Origin: Devosia sp. SL43
Lineage (GTDB): Bacteria > Pseudomonadota > Alphaproteobacteria > Rhizobiales > Devosiaceae
Length of the DNA stretch: 64,000 nt
NCBI RefSeq assembly: GCF_021729885.1
Contig: NZ_CP063401.1
Coordinates: 2,906,501-2,970,500, forward strand
Direction: 5' to 3'
Of the stretch, positions 9,013 to 16,238 are shown in pieces. The notes under the pieces were generated by a model. That model had not been told where the DNA came from. It made no database searches and saw only the letters and a list, made by a program, of their open reading frames with translations. The first letter of the stretch is position 1. Every line of letters begins with the position of its first letter. The translations under genes were made by a program, and so were the position numbers.

Positions 9013-9754
9013 GTTCACGCCGCCATGCCTGCGTGGCGTCCAGATTGGAGCAGTGACCGCCCAGCGGCAGTTCCGTCACCGTCCAGTTCGGCCGCGGCGT
9101 GATGCGTCGCAGCGTGGGTCGCAACGCCAGGTTGACGGCCGTATCGTGGCCGCCCACCAGCACAAGAACCGGACCGGCGAATCCCAGCGCATTGTCGAGC
9201 AGATCATAGCGCCGCACATGCGCGCTGATCGCAGCGCCAACCTTTGGATCAAACGCATGCGCCATAGCCGCGATCACCGGTCGCGCTGGCCTGTGCCGCG
9301 TCGTGTTGAAGGCGGTGACGCGCGACAGCAGCCTGCGGCCCAGCACGCCATAGAGCAGCGGAAATACCGGACTGACCACCGCTGGCAGATTCAGCGCGAA
9401 GGCCGTGCCGAACAAGGCCAGCGAGGCAAACCGCTGTGGCTCCCGGCCGATGAGGTCGAGCGCGACGATGCCACCCAGCGAGTTGCCCACCCAGTGGACT
9501 GACGCAGCTCCGGCATGATCGAGCATCGCGCCCATATCGTCCGCCATGGTGCGGATCGAATAAGTGTCCGGCCCGATTTCCAGTGGTGCGGTCGATCGGC
9601 CGTGGCCGCGCAGATCGGGCAGCAATACCCGGTAACCCAGACCCGCAAAATGCTCTGCGTCGGCGGTGAACTGCAGGCTTCCGGCCGCCAGCCCGTGACA
9701 CAACACCACCATGGGTGCATCGGGCGCGCCGATAGCGGCATAGCTCAACAGCAC
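8987..9754 (-). CDS. Alpha/beta-fold hydrolase
   Basis: 255 residues from a GTG at 9754. Oxyanion region VVLCHGLAAGS, nucleophile elbow WVGNSLGGIVAL (Ser in GNSLGG), acid in LVGGHDTAVN and a terminal His in LPLGGHCSNLDA complete a Ser-Asp-His triad. It resembles 3-oxoadipate enol-lactonase-type hydrolases, but the substrate is unknown. The real start may be a CTG at 9787: the frame stays open upstream through a natural-looking YRAPDG, and GGAGGATCG sits just before it, while the GTG has no SD. Tail-to-tail overlap of 26 bases with the DUF2306 gene. Confidence 0.88.
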   Translation of the reverse strand: MLLSYAAIGAPDAPMVVLCHGLAAGSLQFTADAEHFAGLGYRVLLPDLRGHGRSTAPLEIGPDTYSIRTMADDMGAMLDHAGAASVHWVGNSLGGIVALDLIGREPQRFASLALFGTAFALNLPAVVSPVFPLLYGVLGRRLLSRVTAFNTTRHRPARPVIAAMAHAFDPKVGAAISAHVRRYDLLDNALGFAGPVLVLVGGHDTAVNLALRPTLRRITPRPNWTVTELPLGGHCSNLDATQAWRRELTTFWTAA

Positions 9755-9803
9755 CCCGTCCGGCGCGCGATAGTTCTGGTGCTGCAGATGCGATCCTCCC
9801 AGA

Positions 9804-10796
9804 TCAGGCGTTGCCGATCAGGATTCCCGCGGCAAACACCAGCGAACCACCCAGCACCACCTGCATCACGGCCCGCCAGAACGGGGTCTGCATGTAGCGG
9901 TTCTGGATGAACGCGATGGCCCAGAGTTCCACGAGAACCACGGCAATGGCAACAGAGGTGGCGATGGTGAAGTCGTGGATCAGGTAGGGCAGCGCATGGC
10001 CCAGGCCACCAATCGCCGTCATGATGCCGGCGGCAAGGCCGCGCTTGATGGGTGAGCCACGCCCCGTCAGCTTGCCATCGTCCGAAGCGGCCTCGGTAAA
10101 GCCCATCGAAATGCCCGCGCCGATGGCGGCGGCAAGGCCAACCAGAAAGGTCTGGTGCGTATCGCCGGTGGCAAATGCAGCGGCAAACACCGGGGCCAGT
10201 GTTGACACCGACCCATCCATCAAGCCGGCCAGACCCGGCTGCACATAGGTCAGCACGAACTGCCGGTGCGACTCGCTGCTTTCGCTGTCGCGCCCCTCGG
10301 CGCCCAGCACGCCCGCATCGATGCGATCTGCCGCGTCGGCATGCTTGCGCTCCTGCGCGGCCAGATCGCCCAGCAGCTTGCGAATACCGGCATCGGTGAT
10401 CTGCTTGGCCGCCTCCATGTAGAAGCGGTAGGCGCCCTCCTCCATCTCCCACACCTGCTGGCGTACGGCTTCCAACGTCAGCGATTTCATCAGCCATAGC
10501 GGCTTGCGCGCCACGAAACCCTTCACATGCTCGCGGCGGATGGGGACCAGCCGCTTACCGAAGCGCTCGACATAGAGATCGAGCAGCCGTCGACGATGCT
10601 CATCCTCCTCGGCCGCCATGCCCTCGAACAAGGCCGCCGAGCCCGGATAGGCCTCGGCAAGGCGCGTGGCAAATTCGAAATAGATACGCCCATCCTCCTC
10701 CTCGGCAGCGACCGCCAGGGAGAGGATTTCACGTTCGGACAGTGAGGTGAACGGGCGGCGGTTGTCGGGCAGCAGCGTGAACATCGGGTGCTTCAT
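9804..10796 (-). CDS. mbfA: Membrane-bound ferritin-like iron exporter MbfA (erythrin-VIT1)
   Basis: 330 residues. The N-terminal half (about 20-170) is an erythrin/rubrerythrin four-helix domain with paired glutamates: LAVAAEEEDGRIYFEFA, FEGMAAEEDEHRRRLLD, VWEMEEGAYRFYMEAA and LAAQERKHADAAD. The C-terminal half is a VIT1-like membrane domain (VQPGLAGLMDGSVSTLAPVFAAAF onward, five helices). In Agrobacterium and Bradyrhizobium this protein exports iron and protects against iron and peroxide stress. Two Irr-type boxes lie directly upstream. The first box ends 3 bases before the ATG and no SD is present, so the mRNA may be leaderless or start at the second ATG (10784). Confidence 0.93.
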   Translation of the reverse strand: MKHPMFTLLPDNRRPFTSLSEREILSLAVAAEEEDGRIYFEFATRLAEAYPGSAALFEGMAAEEDEHRRRLLDLYVERFGKRLVPIRREHVKGFVARKPLWLMKSLTLEAVRQQVWEMEEGAYRFYMEAAKQITDAGIRKLLGDLAAQERKHADAADRIDAGVLGAEGRDSESSESHRQFVLTYVQPGLAGLMDGSVSTLAPVFAAAFATGDTHQTFLVGLAAAIGAGISMGFTEAASDDGKLTGRGSPIKRGLAAGIMTAIGGLGHALPYLIHDFTIATSVAIAVVLVELWAIAFIQNRYMQTPFWRAVMQVVLGGSLVFAAGILIGNA

Positions 10797-10799
10797 AAA

Positions 10800-10836
10800 T
10801 TAGAATAGTTCTAAACAATGATTAGAACGGTTCTAA
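10800..10836 (-). promoter_or_regulatory. Two tandem Irr-type iron control elements
   Basis: Two 15-base palindromes of the form TTAGAA-N3-TTCTAA lie at 10800-10814 and 10822-10836. Their centres are 22 bases apart, about two turns of the helix. This matches the iron control element bound by Irr in rhizobia, a known repressor of mbfA under iron limitation. The proximal box lies where the SD of mbfA would be. Confidence 0.85.
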
Positions 10837-10901
10837 GGTGAAGGCAAGAGTGTGAGGCGAGCGTAGTGGGCGGCGCGGGACCGGTGGAACCTCCAAACCT
10901 T

Positions 10902-11031
10902 CAGTCGACACCCTCCCCCTTGTGGGGAGGGATCAAGGGAGGGGGTAGCCCAACCTATAGGACTCGCGGGAGAACCCCCACCCGACCCCTTCGGGGCCAC
11001 CCTCCCCACAGGGGGGGGGACATCGATTGTT
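10902..11031. repeat. GC-rich intergenic palindrome; 45-base element shared with 61314-61358
   Basis: Stretch of G- and C-runs that can fold on itself (CCCTCCCCCTTGTGGGGAGG ... CCACCCTCCCCACAGGGG). The segment 10902-10946 is identical over 45 bases to the reverse complement of 61314-61358. Related but diverged copies lie at 17478-17579 and 19889-20004. No coding potential. It lies between mbfA (reading away) and the flavoprotein gene (ending at 11045). Confidence 0.8.
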
Positions 11032-11044
11032 GGCTCGCTGCGCG

Positions 11045-11935
11045 TTATACCAGCATCGACTGCTGCGCAAAGATCGCGGCCATCGCGCCGTTCGAGCTGG
11101 CCAGCGTCACCGACGCCATCGGATTGGCTAGGTCTCCAGCCGCGTAGATGCCCTTGATGCTGGTCTCGCGACGCTCATCCACCTTGAGCACCATCCCAAC
11201 CGGCCCATCGACCGTCTCCAGCCCAAGCGCCTCATGCAGCTTCGCCGAAGGTCGGTTGCGCGGATGGGCGAACAGGACATCGACCGCGACATGAAAGCCG
11301 GTATCGAGATTGACGGTCGATATCTGGCCCATGTCATGGGCGATTTCGATGATCTTGCCATCGACCACCGGCACATTGCGCCGCGCGAGATCAGCTCGAT
11401 CGTCTGCGCTGATCTCGTGGCCATCGGCAAACAGCGTCAGTCGGTCCGTCCAGTCGTGGAACAGCGTCACAGCGTGAATGGAATGCGGGCCGGAATAGAC
11501 CAGCCCCCAATGCTGCCCCGCCACCTCGAAGCCATCGCAATAGGGGCAGGGCACGATGGACTTGCCCCAGCTCTCGGAAAAGCCGGGGATATCCGGCATC
11601 TGGTCCGTAACGCCGTAGCTCAGCAACAGGCGGCGCGCTTTCAGCGTCTCGCCGTCATCAGTCAGTACGGAGAAGTCGTCGAGGGCGCCGGAAATGCTGT
11701 CGGCCCGCGCAGTGACCAGCTTGATCGTGGGGTAGCGAGCGAGTTGCTGCCGTGCCGCTGCCAGAATCTCCAGCGGCGGCTTGTGATCGTGGCCGAGCAG
11801 GCCGTGCGAATGCCCGGCAAAGCGATTGCGCGGCAGGCCGGTATCGAGAACGGTGATCTTGCGGCGGGCGCGCCCGAGCTGCAACGCACCGGCAAGGCCG
11901 GCAAAGCTGCCGCCGATGATGATGACGTCATCCAT
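11045..11935 (-). CDS. Thioredoxin reductase-like NAD(P)/FAD flavoprotein
   Basis: 296 residues from MDDVIIIGGSFAGLAGALQ; the in-frame extension to 12040 only shadows the Rrf2 gene. FAD loop GGSFAGLAGAL at the N-terminus, redox motif VPCPYCDGFEV (CPYC) mid-protein, and IYAAGDLANP near the C-terminus give the low-molecular-weight thioredoxin reductase layout. The protein lacks the usual second GxGxxA NADPH loop in a clear form (LVYSGPHSIHAV stands there), so its electron donor and partner are uncertain. The start overlaps the upstream Rrf2 regulator gene by 8 bases; the two are surely one operon. Confidence 0.88.
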   Translation of the reverse strand: MDDVIIIGGSFAGLAGALQLGRARRKITVLDTGLPRNRFAGHSHGLLGHDHKPPLEILAAARQQLARYPTIKLVTARADSISGALDDFSVLTDDGETLKARRLLLSYGVTDQMPDIPGFSESWGKSIVPCPYCDGFEVAGQHWGLVYSGPHSIHAVTLFHDWTDRLTLFADGHEISADDRADLARRNVPVVDGKIIEIAHDMGQISTVNLDTGFHVAVDVLFAHPRNRPSAKLHEALGLETVDGPVGMVLKVDERRETSIKGIYAAGDLANPMASVTLASSNGAMAAIFAQQSMLV

Positions 11936-12383
11936 GAGAATGGCTTTCGTGATTGGGAAAAAGGGGGTGGGGCGTCGCCTGACGGGCGATGTCGTCGAGC
12001 GAGACGCGCTCAAGCCTTGCCGCCAGCAGCGCTTCGGCATCGGCTAGGAACTCACCCATCACCGCATTGACCGATCGCACGATGCCGCACTGGATATCGC
12101 CGGGGTCGCTTTCGGTCCGGATGAGGAGGCTCTCGCCCATGGCGGCATAAATTGATCGCAACGTGATCTCGGCTGCCGGACGCAGCAGCCGCCATCCCCC
12201 ATCGGGGCCTTTTGCGGCACCGACAATGCCGGCCTCGCGCAATTCTCCCAGCACCCGGCGCACCACGACCGGATTGGTCATCAGGCATTGCGCCAGGGTT
12301 GTCGAACTGATGGCGGTATCGGGCTGCTTGTGCAGATGGACGAGCGCATGCAAAGCGAGGGAGAGGCGACTGGAGCGTTTCAT
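11928..12383 (-). CDS. Rrf2 family transcriptional regulator
   Basis: 151 residues. Rrf2 winged helix: RLSLALHALVHLHKQPDTAI, ISSTTLAQCLMTNPVVVRRVL, GIVGAAKGPDGGWRLLRPAAEITL. The three-cysteine FeS ligand set of IscR/NsrR is absent; only C100 (IQCGIV) and one Cys in the recognition region (AQCLMT) are seen, so it is more likely a thiol- or ligand-sensing member. Overlaps the downstream flavoprotein gene. A perfect palindrome covers its own start codon, pointing to autorepression of the two-gene operon. Confidence 0.9.
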   Translation of the reverse strand: MKRSSRLSLALHALVHLHKQPDTAISSTTLAQCLMTNPVVVRRVLGELREAGIVGAAKGPDGGWRLLRPAAEITLRSIYAAMGESLLIRTESDPGDIQCGIVRSVNAVMGEFLADAEALLAARLERVSLDDIARQATPHPLFPNHESHSHG

Positions 12384-12402
12384 GTAACTTTAATTGTTAC
12401 AT
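12382..12402. promoter_or_regulatory. Palindromic operator over the Rrf2 start codon
   Basis: ATGTAAC-TTTAATT-GTTACAT is a perfect 7-base inverted repeat with a 7-base AT-rich spacer. Its left end includes two bases of the Rrf2 ATG (12381-12383 on this strand). The position, directly at the start of an autoregulator, suggests binding by the Rrf2 protein itself. No SD is visible upstream of that ATG, so transcription may start within the palindrome. Confidence 0.7.
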
Positions 12403-12498
12403 ATAAATCGACCTGTCAACCCTGGCGCGCAATCCTGCTTCCGCCGCAATGGCGCGGTGATATGCTCCGGCGTCTGCGGCGCTCCGGGAGGACCCCAT

Positions 12499-13101
12499 AT
12501 GAAAACCTTGCTTACGGCCCTGGCTCTCAGCCTGGCCTTCGGATCAACCGCCTTTGCCTTCGACGCCGAGACCCAGGACGTGATTGGCCGCCACAAGGCC
12601 AACAAGCCGCTCAACAGCACCGATATCGCCACGCTGATGCGATCGAGCGAACGGTGGTGCTATGCAGAAGACGCCGGCACCTGTTCATGGTCCGATATCT
12701 ATCTCGACGTCACCGACGAAGGCGCCGAATTCGAGATTGGCAATGCCTGGAGCGAGACGGTCGACGTGATGTTCACCGATACCGGCGTGTTCAAGGACAG
12801 CCGCTACATCTGCGAAGCCGGCATAGACTGGGTGCCGACCCTGCGCGCCGCCAACCGCTCGGACAACACGATCGTAACAGGCAAAGAGCTCAAGCAGATC
12901 AAGACCGACCTCTATGCAACGCAATCGGAAACCGTCATCGACTGCTTCGACTACCTCTATCGCGGCTCCGATGCCGAAACCCAGACGATAACGCTGCTGC
13001 AGCGGCAATATACCGAGGACGTCTACGATCCCAGCAAGGACACCGAGGTGACCCTGCATTTCAATGCGGACAACGCGGCAGCACTCACCTGGCGCTGGTA
13101 G
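12499..13101 (+). CDS. Secreted protein of unknown function
   Basis: 200 residues starting at the ATG at 12499 with SD GGGAGGA. Signal peptide MKTLLTALALSLAFGSTAFA. The mature protein has four cysteines (WCYAEDAGTCSW, RYICEAG, IDCFDYL), enough for two disulfides, and many acidic and aromatic residues. I do not recognise the family. It stands alone between the divergent Rrf2 operon and the O-antigen-ligase-like gene. Periplasmic location is inferred from the signal peptide. Confidence 0.75.
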   Translation: MKTLLTALALSLAFGSTAFAFDAETQDVIGRHKANKPLNSTDIATLMRSSERWCYAEDAGTCSWSDIYLDVTDEGAEFEIGNAWSETVDVMFTDTGVFKDSRYICEAGIDWVPTLRAANRSDNTIVTGKELKQIKTDLYATQSETVIDCFDYLYRGSDAETQTITLLQRQYTEDVYDPSKDTEVTLHFNADNAAALTWRW

Positions 13102-13185
13102 CAGATCGGGGCAAAGCCGGCGGGCACGGCTTGCATTGACCGCGGCTATGGGGTTTGTGTCGCCAGCAATCGACCAGGGCCTGCC

Positions 13186-14424
13186 ATGAACCCCATTCGC
13201 CAAGGTGCGACCGCCGCACTCGGCCACATCACCCTGACCGCTCTCCTCGTGCTGCCATGCGTGCTGGGAAGCTACGCAGCCTATATTGCGCTGCTGGCCA
13301 CCCTGCTCGCACTGGTGGTGGGCTTTGACAGGGCTGCCTTGTTCGCGGCGACGCAGGCGGGCTGGGTGCGGATGATGGCGGCCGCCTTTGCATTGCTTGC
13401 CGTGGCTTTCGTGGTGGGTGCAAAGACCCAGCAAGATGCGCTCTACGCGCTCGATTTTCTCCCGCTGCTGCTGGCGGCACCAGCCGTGATGATGCTGCAG
13501 ACGATGCGGGTGGCCAATGGCCCACAATATCTGGCGCGACTGGCTCTGGCCGGATCGGCAGCAGCCGTTCTGGCCGGGGCATATGACCTGCTTGTACTGG
13601 GACTGGACCGCGCCAAGGGACTCGAAAACAGCCCTATCCACTTTGCCGACTACGCCATGATGCTCGGCTTCATGGCGCTAGTTGGCGTGATCGTGGACCG
13701 CTCGCGCTGGCGCTGGGTCTATGTCCTGGGGCCAGTCTTCGGGCTGGTGGCCGTGCTGCAATCGGGTACGCGCGGCGCGCTCCTGGTGGGTGGATTGCTG
13801 GCCGTGATCTTCGTGCTGACCCTGTGGCGTCGGTGGATTCGCCGCTGGCGTGAGGCTTTGGCGGCCCTCGCCGTGGGCGTGGCAATAGTGGTTGCTGCCG
13901 CCTTAGCCGCCGAGGTAATGGGCTTCGCGCGGCCATTCGGAGCGCTGTCGGTCGTCGGCGATCTCATCGCCGGGCGGCCGGTAACCGACTACTCGACGGC
14001 CCTCCGTCTGGACTTCTATTCAAGCGGGTTGCGCGCTATTGCCGATGCGCCCTGGTTTGGGCATGGCTGGCACAACCAGATCAAGAGTGCCTTGCCCTAT
14101 TTCAGCGAGGCGACGCTGGCCGCCTATGCCAATGAGGGCTGGGGCTTCATCCACAATGAACCGCTCGGCTTTGCCATCAGCGGTGGGCTGGTGGGTTTCG
14201 TGGCCTATTGGCTCTTCACGCTGGCGCCCATCGCGGCCCATGTCACAGCCCCCAAGGGCAAGGGATCCGACATCCGGCTCAGCCTGATTCTGACCCTGGT
14301 GGGTGGATTCTTCCTCGGGGGGATGACGGATGTGCTGATGATGTGGGAATTGCCCAAGATGATGTTCGTTATTCTCACCGCCGCCATCGTTGTGCTGGCC
14401 GGTCCGCGGCAGCAAGAGGTCTAG
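13186..14424 (+). CDS. O-antigen ligase/polymerase-like membrane protein (WaaL/Wzy type)
   Basis: 412 residues with about ten to twelve membrane helices and one large hydrophilic loop (about 265-325) containing APWFGHGWHNQI and NEGWGFIHNEPLGFAISGG, the pattern of the Wzy_C/O-antigen ligase domain. Such proteins join or polymerise undecaprenyl-linked glycans at the periplasmic face. It heads a same-strand pair with the GT8 gene, which starts at the next base after its stop. Whether it is a ligase or a polymerase cannot be decided from sequence. Confidence 0.85.
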   Translation: MNPIRQGATAALGHITLTALLVLPCVLGSYAAYIALLATLLALVVGFDRAALFAATQAGWVRMMAAAFALLAVAFVVGAKTQQDALYALDFLPLLLAAPAVMMLQTMRVANGPQYLARLALAGSAAAVLAGAYDLLVLGLDRAKGLENSPIHFADYAMMLGFMALVGVIVDRSRWRWVYVLGPVFGLVAVLQSGTRGALLVGGLLAVIFVLTLWRRWIRRWREALAALAVGVAIVVAAALAAEVMGFARPFGALSVVGDLIAGRPVTDYSTALRLDFYSSGLRAIADAPWFGHGWHNQIKSALPYFSEATLAAYANEGWGFIHNEPLGFAISGGLVGFVAYWLFTLAPIAAHVTAPKGKGSDIRLSLILTLVGGFFLGGMTDVLMMWELPKMMFVILTAAIVVLAGPRQQEV

Positions 14425-15306
14425 TTGACACAAGCACCCATCCACATCGCGCTGACCTTCGACGATAATTTCTGGGCGCCGGCCTATGCCACCATGCGCT
14501 CGATTTGCCTGTTCACGCATCGCCGCAGCGACCTGGTGTTCCACCTCTGCCACCGTACCCTGACCGATGCGCATCGCGCCGACCTGCTGGCGATCACCGA
14601 AGAATTCCCGATCACCCTCCGCTGGTATGATCTCGACGCCTCCGAGCTGTTCCGTGATGTCGCCAAGCGCATGCCCGAGAACAAGCGCCTCTCCAACATC
14701 GTCTATGCCCGTCTGATGATCGACCGGCTGGTCGGCCCCGACGTGTCCCGCGTGCTTTATCTCGATTGCGACATGCTGGTGCGCGACAATATCGAGAAGC
14801 TGTTCGATATCGACATGGAGGGTCGCCCGATCGCGGCGGTACGAGACAGCATCGGCGCCTTCATCACCGGCCGTCGCGACCTCAAGAGCAATCGCGACCT
14901 GTTCGATCCCGCCGATGCCTATTTCAATGCCGGCATGGTGCTGATCGACGTGGCCCAATGGCGCGACGCCGATATCATCGGCCGCATGGAGAAGGCGCTT
15001 CGGGATGGCGTAATGGCGCGCATCTATTACGACCAGGACTTTTTGAATCTGGTCTTCCAGCGCAACTGGCTGCAGCTAGCCTGGCGCTGGAACACCATCG
15101 ATGCCCGCCACGCCCATGAAGGGCTCGATCCGGCCATCCTGCACTATACCGGCGAGAACAAGCCCTGGGGGGTTCTCTCAGGCATCCTGCAATCGGTTGC
15201 CTTCGCCCGGCTCTATCGCCACGTGATGACCAACGACCTCTTCTACCAGTTCGCCCGCCACCGCTGGAAGCGCTGGTGGAAGAAGAAGCTGGGGCTGGGA
15301 CGCTAG
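14425..15306 (+). CDS. Family 8 glycosyltransferase (LgtC/galactosyltransferase-like)
   Basis: 293 residues from a TTG start immediately after the previous stop, with SD AGAGG. GT8 features: HIALTFDDNFWAPAYATMRS at the N-terminus, YARLMIDRLV, the metal-binding DxD in VLYLDCDMLV, YFNAGMVLIDVAQWR, and the C-terminal ILHYTGENKPWG with the conserved His. Retaining transfer of galactose or glucose from a UDP-sugar to LPS core or another surface glycan is the family role. A basic C-terminus (RHRWKRWWKKKLGLGR) suggests peripheral membrane association. Ends next to palindromic repeat copy 2. Confidence 0.92.
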   Translation: MTQAPIHIALTFDDNFWAPAYATMRSICLFTHRRSDLVFHLCHRTLTDAHRADLLAITEEFPITLRWYDLDASELFRDVAKRMPENKRLSNIVYARLMIDRLVGPDVSRVLYLDCDMLVRDNIEKLFDIDMEGRPIAAVRDSIGAFITGRRDLKSNRDLFDPADAYFNAGMVLIDVAQWRDADIIGRMEKALRDGVMARIYYDQDFLNLVFQRNWLQLAWRWNTIDARHAHEGLDPAILHYTGENKPWGVLSGILQSVAFARLYRHVMTNDLFYQFARHRWKRWWKKKLGLGR

Positions 15307-15307
15307 T

Positions 15308-15436
15308 GCCATGCCCTCGTGGTTCGAGGCGCCAAGAGGCGCACCTCACCATGAGGGCTGTTGATACATCGCGCTCCCGGTAGCCCTCATGGTGAGGTGC
15401 GAGTTTTTCACGAGGCTCGAACCACGAGGGCGTAGC
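15308..15436. repeat. Interspersed palindromic repeat, copy 2
   Basis: Same family as 593-722. The inner arms CACCTCACCATGAGGGCT at 15342-15359 and their complement at 15382-15399 are identical to copy 1; the outer arms share CCCTCGTGGTTCGAGG. The loop sequence differs. It fills the gap between two convergent glycosyltransferase genes, where a bidirectional terminator would be useful. Confidence 0.85.
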
Positions 15437-15437
15437 A

Positions 15438-16238
15438 CTATATTGTAGCGATCCCCTCGCGCCGGCACAGCTCGGCCAGCGCGCTGCCCGGTTCGGGCGG
15501 CGGCAGGTCGGCCCGGCCCCGCCGCGTCAGCTGGCTGCGCCACAGATGCACCGCCAGCGTATCGGGCGCGATCGCCGCATCAATGCTCGATCCCGGATGC
15601 ATCAGCGCTGGAATGCCCTCGTATGGGATCGGGTAGAGCACCCGGCTGGGCAGTACGAGATGCTCCAGCCCGCGTTGCCGCATGTAGTGGGTCAGCGCCA
15701 TCGGCCCGGTGGCGCCATATTGCATATCCTCAGGCGCAATCTTTTCACCGAACAGCCGCCGCGCCGCCACTTCGATGCGCCGGATCGGCGGTAGATGCGG
15801 CTCGAGCAGCGGTCGCTGCGTATCGGTGAAGATGGCCAGCAGATCATTGAGCAGCGGCGCATCGGCTGGAATATGCAGCACCGCGCCATTGATTGAGCCC
15901 GGCCGCTCATAGGCCATCAGATAGTCCGGCGGTCCCGCGATCGGCTTGACGCAATAGACGTCGAGATCGGCATAGACGCCACGCCCCTGCTTGAGCGCCG
16001 ACATGCGGAAATAGTCCGAGAACACCCCCGGCGTACCCTTGCCCTTGTAGAACACCAGCTTGTCGCGCGGCAGCACCTCGGCCGCATCGCGCCAGATGGC
16101 GCCCTCCGGCAGCCCCTCGATCGGATCGAAGGAATACACCTCGACGACGTGGCCATGCCGGCGGAACGAGGCGATGCTGAGCCGTTCGAGCCAGCTCATC
16201 GGCCCATGCCAGAAACTGACGATGGTGGGCAGGCTCAC
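15438..16238 (-). CDS. Glycosyltransferase with DXD motif (GT32 / capsular-polysaccharide type)
   Basis: 266 residues from a GTG at 16238 that overlaps the stop of the upstream gene (GTGA). N-terminal PTIVSFWHGPMSWLERLSIASF, then VFYKGKGTPGVFSDYFRMSALKQ and the DxD strand GVYADLDVYCVKPI, typical of the sugar-transferase fold shared by Och1-like and alpha-1,4-glycosyltransferases. The sequence upstream in frame (to 16484) is a shadow of the neighbour. Donor and acceptor unknown. Co-transcribed with the next gene and convergent with the GT8 gene, so part of the same surface-glycan locus. Confidence 0.85.
   Translation of the reverse strand: MSLPTIVSFWHGPMSWLERLSIASFRRHGHVVEVYSFDPIEGLPEGAIWRDAAEVLPRDKLVFYKGKGTPGVFSDYFRMSALKQGRGVYADLDVYCVKPIAGPPDYLMAYERPGSINGAVLHIPADAPLLNDLLAIFTDTQRPLLEPHLPPIRRIEVAARRLFGEKIAPEDMQYGATGPMALTHYMRQRGLEHLVLPSRVLYPIPYEGIPALMHPGSSIDAAIAPDTLAVHLWRSQLTRRGRADLPPPEPGSALAELCRREGIATI

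Noticed and set aside
7642-9018. 458-residue reading of the LytTR gene
   Set aside because: The first 200 codons are exactly antisense to the DUF2306 gene and have its shadow composition; the true protein starts near 8403 or 8367.
10902-11031. CRISPR array
   Set aside because: Short G/C-run palindromes without regular repeat-spacer periodicity; likewise for the copies at 17478, 19889 and 61314.
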